This document shows, one piece after another, positions 61,035 to 64,000 of a DNA stretch of 64,000 nucleotides (the stretch's first letter is position 1; each line of letters opens with the position of its first letter). The DNA is taken from assembly GCA_965215755.1 (NCBI GenBank), contig OZ244119.1:1922001-1986000 (forward strand), written 5' to 3'. Under the pieces are notes generated by a model, which searched no databases, had not been told where the DNA came from, and was given only the letters and a program-made list of their open reading frames with translations. This DNA is from Tectiglobus sp965215755 (GTDB lineage: Bacteria > Pseudomonadota > Alphaproteobacteria > Rhizobiales > Hyphomicrobiaceae). The position numbers and the translations under genes were made by a program.

Positions 61035-61636
61035 GATGCATCTCTGATCAGAGCCTCGGCTTCCGCGCAGGTGCATACTTGCGAAACAGATGAGAGGGCT
61101 GCGACAGCCGTCTTATGAACATCTTCTGTAAATGCTGCACATCCGTCTGACAGTAGGATGGTGTGAAAGTCGCGGACATGTGCAGCACGAAGTGTCGAGG
61201 CTACGCCTCCGTTGGTCACGATCCCACAGATCAACAGGGTGTTAATGCCGGCCTTGCGCAACACCCACTCCATTCGCGTTTGGTAAAATGCGGAATAGGC
61301 GACTTTCTCAATCGTCAGGTCTGCGGGCTGCAACGTGTCAACCAGTTGATGGCCCCAGGCGCCAGGCTGAAAGTCTCCCTGTGCCAGGAACGGTCTGAGC
61401 TTCTGCAGATGCGGAGAAATGAATGGTGCGCCCCCCTTTCCGGGTACCAATGTGAACTGTGTTGAGAGAACCCAACCACCTGCATCGCGCACTGCATTGG
61501 CGACCGGCAAAACCCGTTCCGGCAGAGCTGCAATGCTCGGCGCCGATTGCTCGGCCCGGCCGTATGCGCCATCCGGATGAAGGAAGTCGTTTTGCAAGTC
61601 GACGATCAAAAGGGCAGTTGATTTCGCTTCAATCAC
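61031..61636 (-). CDS. Isochorismatase-fold hydrolase with Gly at the catalytic Cys position
   Basis: 201 residues from a GTG overlapping the HyuA stop as GTGA; a TTG 10 codons upstream is less likely. Fold markers: IVDLQNDF with D13, IEKVAYSAF with K111 and ICGIVTNGGVAST, where amidase members have the nucleophilic Cys but this protein has Gly144. True isochorismatases of the EntB/PhzD type also lack that Cys, so vinyl-ether or other non-covalent hydrolysis is possible. The overlap with HyuA and the FAD gene makes it the central member of a coupled hyuB-hyuA-hydrolase-oxidoreductase run. Confidence 0.85.
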   Translation of the reverse strand: MIEAKSTALLIVDLQNDFLHPDGAYGRAEQSAPSIAALPERVLPVANAVRDAGGWVLSTQFTLVPGKGGAPFISPHLQKLRPFLAQGDFQPGAWGHQLVDTLQPADLTIEKVAYSAFYQTRMEWVLRKAGINTLLICGIVTNGGVASTLRAAHVRDFHTILLSDGCAAFTEDVHKTAVAALSSVSQVCTCAEAEALIRDAS

Positions 61637-63684
61637 GCGGGCTCTCTCTCGATAATCAGGTTCCAATGGCTGTCGACACGACCACGCAGTCCTGGGTCAA
61701 TGAAGATCGTGGTGTCTGGTTGTTCGAGTAGGCAGGGGCCGGTCACGGTCTCGTCGATTGCCAGCGATAACCGGTCATACACGGGGGCATGATGCCAGGC
61801 GCCCTCGCAATAGACATCACGTTGTCCCACGATGCACGCGGATGCTGCTGCTGAATGGGCAGGTCCAAGCACCCGCATATCAAATGGTGGCCGTTTGCCG
61901 ATTGCGACGACGCGGTAGTTCATCACGCGGATCGGAATATTTTCTAACAATCGGCCGAAGCGTGCGCGGTAACTTTCTTCGAAGGCGGTGATGATATCGC
62001 TCTGCTGAAGTCCGCTGTCCGGAATTGTTAAAGTCCCTGCAACGGTGTGGGTCTGACCGACGTAGAGCATGTCGAGTTCGTAGATGGTTTCTGTTTCAAT
62101 GAACGCCACACCAGCCTGGGCTAGCAATGCCTGGAGTTCACCGGCGACATTCCTGAGTTCGGTTTCCAATCTCCCGCAGTCAAGGTCGGTCAGGAGTGAA
62201 TTGACGGTCTTAACCCGATCATGGCGCATGTCGGCAACAACGCAGCCGAGTGCAGAAGTAACGCCCGGATATCGGGGAACAACCGCACCGTTCAGTCCAC
62301 AGGCATTGATCAGCGCACCTGCATGAAGTGCCCCGCCTCCGCCGAATGGCATTGCGTAAAACTTTGAAGGATCATGGCCGCGCTCAATCGAGACGAGCCG
62401 AATGGCGCCGGCCATTTTCGCGTTGGCGACTCGTAGAATTGCTTCTGCCGCATCTTCAATTGAGAGTTCTAGCGGGGCGCCGATTGCGTCTCTTATTGCG
62501 TCGCGCGCAGCAGCAATATCCAAGGCGCTTAGTTTGTCGCCAATCGGGCGTTCTGCATTGATACGGCCAAGCACGAGATTTGCGTCTGTTAACGTTGGTT
62601 CCATGTTGCCTTGGGCGTAGCAGACAGGGCCGGGGCTTGAGCCAGCGCTTTCAGGGCCGACCTGCAGATAACCCCCGGCATCTATTCGTGCGATCGACCC
62701 ACCACCGGCGCCGATTGTCGTGATCTCAATCATGGGTGTTCGGACCACCATGCCGAAATCAATCTGGGTCTGCGCTGTCAGTTCGGCTTCACCATCTGCA
62801 ATGAGAGACACATCGAAGGAGGTGCCACCCAGGTCACATGTGATGATATTCTTGTAGCCTGCCGCCTCAGCTATGGCCTGAGCTGCACGCACTCCAGCTG
62901 CCGGTCCCGATAGCGCCGTGCGTGCCGGGATAGCCTTGGCCGTTTCAACCGACATGACGCCACCATTGGACTGCACGATCATAAGGTCGCCGTCGAATGC
63001 TGCGTTTCGCAATCCACCATCGAGCCGGTCGAGGTAGGATGAAACAACTGGTTGGAGGTAAGCGTTTATAGTCGCCGTTGATAGTCTTTCGAACTCGCGG
63101 ATCTCAGGAAGGATCTCGGTTGCGCATGTGACGAATGCATTGGGCCAGACTTCACGCGCTGCTGCTGCTGCGATGCGTTCGTTGTGGTCGTTCGCGTAGC
63201 CATTAATAAAGAATATGCAAACGGACTGGCAGCCGGCATCCAGCAATTCGCGTGCTCTTGCTTTGACCTCGTCTGGATTGACGGCTTTGCGGACGGTTCC
63301 ATCGGCGAGTGTGCGTTCACTCACTTCAAGGCGCAGATTGCGTGCAACGACTGGTTCAAACTGGCCCCAGAGCCCCCAGGTCGTCGGGCGGTCGCGGCGG
63401 CGCATCTCAAGTACATCGCGAAAGCCTGCTGTCGTGATAATGCCGGACTTGGCACCTTTTCTCTCGAGCAGCGCATTCGTACCCGTTGTCGTGCCGTGAA
63501 TGATGTTGAGGATTCTGCCAAAGTCCGGCTGTGCCTGTGAGATGCCATGGACAAGCCCGCGTGATTGGTCGTCCAACGTTGACGGTGTCTTGACGACCTC
63601 GGCAGTGCCACTCTGATTGTCGAGTACAAATATGTCGGTGAATGTACCCCCGACATCGACGCCAACACTAAATTGCTTGTCCAT
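61633..63684 (-). CDS. hyuA: Hydantoinase/oxoprolinase subunit A
   Basis: 683 residues from the ATG at 63684, one base after the HyuB stop. ASKHA-type ATPase fold: SVGVDVGGTFTDIFVLD phosphate-1 motif, IIHGTTTGTNALLERKG, LSGPAAGVRAAQ, ITCDLGGTSFDVSLI (phosphate-2), MPFGGGGALHAGAL. ATP phosphorylates the ring amide of hydantoins or 5-oxoproline, or (acetone-carboxylase relatives) a ketone, and HyuB completes the cleavage. Residues LRVSLELSIEDAAEAILRVANAKM-like linker lead to the C-terminal domain. Gene order hyuB-hyuA-hydrolase suggests ring-amide opening then further hydrolysis; the ligand is not evident. Confidence 0.9.
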   Translation of the reverse strand: MDKQFSVGVDVGGTFTDIFVLDNQSGTAEVVKTPSTLDDQSRGLVHGISQAQPDFGRILNIIHGTTTGTNALLERKGAKSGIITTAGFRDVLEMRRRDRPTTWGLWGQFEPVVARNLRLEVSERTLADGTVRKAVNPDEVKARARELLDAGCQSVCIFFINGYANDHNERIAAAAAREVWPNAFVTCATEILPEIREFERLSTATINAYLQPVVSSYLDRLDGGLRNAAFDGDLMIVQSNGGVMSVETAKAIPARTALSGPAAGVRAAQAIAEAAGYKNIITCDLGGTSFDVSLIADGEAELTAQTQIDFGMVVRTPMIEITTIGAGGGSIARIDAGGYLQVGPESAGSSPGPVCYAQGNMEPTLTDANLVLGRINAERPIGDKLSALDIAAARDAIRDAIGAPLELSIEDAAEAILRVANAKMAGAIRLVSIERGHDPSKFYAMPFGGGGALHAGALINACGLNGAVVPRYPGVTSALGCVVADMRHDRVKTVNSLLTDLDCGRLETELRNVAGELQALLAQAGVAFIETETIYELDMLYVGQTHTVAGTLTIPDSGLQQSDIITAFEESYRARFGRLLENIPIRVMNYRVVAIGKRPPFDMRVLGPAHSAAASACIVGQRDVYCEGAWHHAPVYDRLSLAIDETVTGPCLLEQPDTTIFIDPGLRGRVDSHWNLIIEREPA

Positions 63685-63685
63685 C

Positions 63686-64000
63686 TTAGTTCTTGCCCTC
63701 GACGACATATCCCATGGCGCGGTCATATTCTCGTTGCCGAGCTTCGCGTTCTGCCGCCGGACCGTAGCCGCCGCCACCTGGTGTTTCCAGGCGCACGCGT
63801 TCACCCCGCTTCAGTTTAACCCCGTGAACCTTTGATTTCATCGGTGGTTCGACCGTCGTGCCGTCTTGCGGATAGTAGAACCGATTGGTGGCACCATCTC
63901 CGCCTCCTGCAACACCGCGAGGAGGAAAGCGCCCACGCTCGCCGAACAAGAAACCGTCGGCCTGTTCTTCCAGCAGTTCGATTTCGTAGATTGCGCCAAG
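63686..64000 (-). CDS. hyuB: Hydantoinase/oxoprolinase subunit B, C-terminal part (5' end outside window)
   Basis: The frame is open to the right edge, giving about 104 C-terminal residues. The segment IYEIELLEEQADGFLFGERG and the Gly-rich end with LETPGGGGYGP are hallmark HyuB C-terminal motifs. The catalytic N-terminal two thirds are outside the window. One base separates its stop from hyuA. Confidence 0.88.
   Translation of the reverse strand, partial: LGAIYEIELLEEQADGFLFGERGRFPPRGVAGGGDGATNRFYYPQDGTTVEPPMKSKVHGVKLKRGERVRLETPGGGGYGPAAEREARQREYDRAMGYVVEGKN

Noticed and set aside
63686..64000. Truncated HyuB as a pseudogene
   Set aside because: The frame is open to the window edge, so it is cut by the window rather than broken.

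Overview
This window reads as chromosomal DNA of a metabolically versatile alphaproteobacterium. GC is moderate to high by eye. hemE and hemC sit head to head, TRAP transporters are present, and many ATG/GTG/TTG starts have AGGA/GGAG ribosome binding sites. Genus cannot be set from the sequence alone. I see no tRNA, rRNA, CRISPR array, insertion sequence or phage gene, and, unusually for about 60 genes of mostly catabolic type, no recognisable transcription regulator.

Layout. (1) 1-2 kb: the end of a DapA-family aldolase gene, a possible 29-residue membrane peptide and an EamA exporter. (2) 2-23.5 kb: a phosphorus-centred region with phosphonoacetate hydrolase (phnA), a complete phosphonate ABC importer (phnD-phnC-phnE-phnE), a PiT phosphate transporter and a Na/Pi-PhoU transporter. 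Interleaved are a BisC/DMSO-reductase-type molybdoenzyme, a TAXI-type TRAP transporter, a HAD phosphatase homologue, a Nudix hydrolase, a zinc alcohol dehydrogenase and two zinc-site-complete core-MetE proteins. (3) 23.7-33.4 kb: glycerol catabolism (glpD, glpK), an acyl-CoA dehydrogenase/acyl-CoA ligase pair, and a four-carbon sugar-acid set (kinase, class II aldolase, SDR); the glycerol and sugar-acid routes would both end in DHAP. (4) 33.5-37.1 kb: an IPNS-like Fe/2OG oxygenase, a PuuE-type deacetylase/allantoinase homologue and a VOC protein in a tight operon, then YCII and Rid-family proteins. (5) 37.2-40.1 kb: a lower-GC-looking patch with an unrecognised protein and a membrane-anchored SGNH protein. 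(6) 40.2-47.7 kb: an SDR divergent from six co-directional genes (CnbZ-like deaminase, cytosolic binding-protein-fold protein, TauD-like oxygenase, short aconitase homologue, split UxaA/SuyAB-type lyase) that look like an uncharacterised catabolic route. (7) 47.9-50 kb: hemE/hemC. (8) 50-64 kb: an aldehyde dehydrogenase, a DctPQM TRAP transporter, then a second catabolic set: cytosolic binding-protein-fold protein, IPNS-like oxygenase, MmgE/PrpD, Asp/Glu/hydantoin-racemase-fold protein, FAD oxidoreductase, isochorismatase-fold protein, HyuA and the end of HyuB.

The strongest candidates for undescribed biology are the 41.1-47.7 kb and 52.1-64 kb sets. Each pairs an Fe/2OG oxygenase with a signal-less periplasmic-binding-protein-like protein, and several family members lack canonical catalytic residues: the racemase-fold protein lacks both Cys, the isochorismatase-fold protein has Gly for Cys, the aconitase homologue lacks one cluster Cys, and the Rid protein has Gln for Arg. 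Substrates cannot be assigned from sequence alone.
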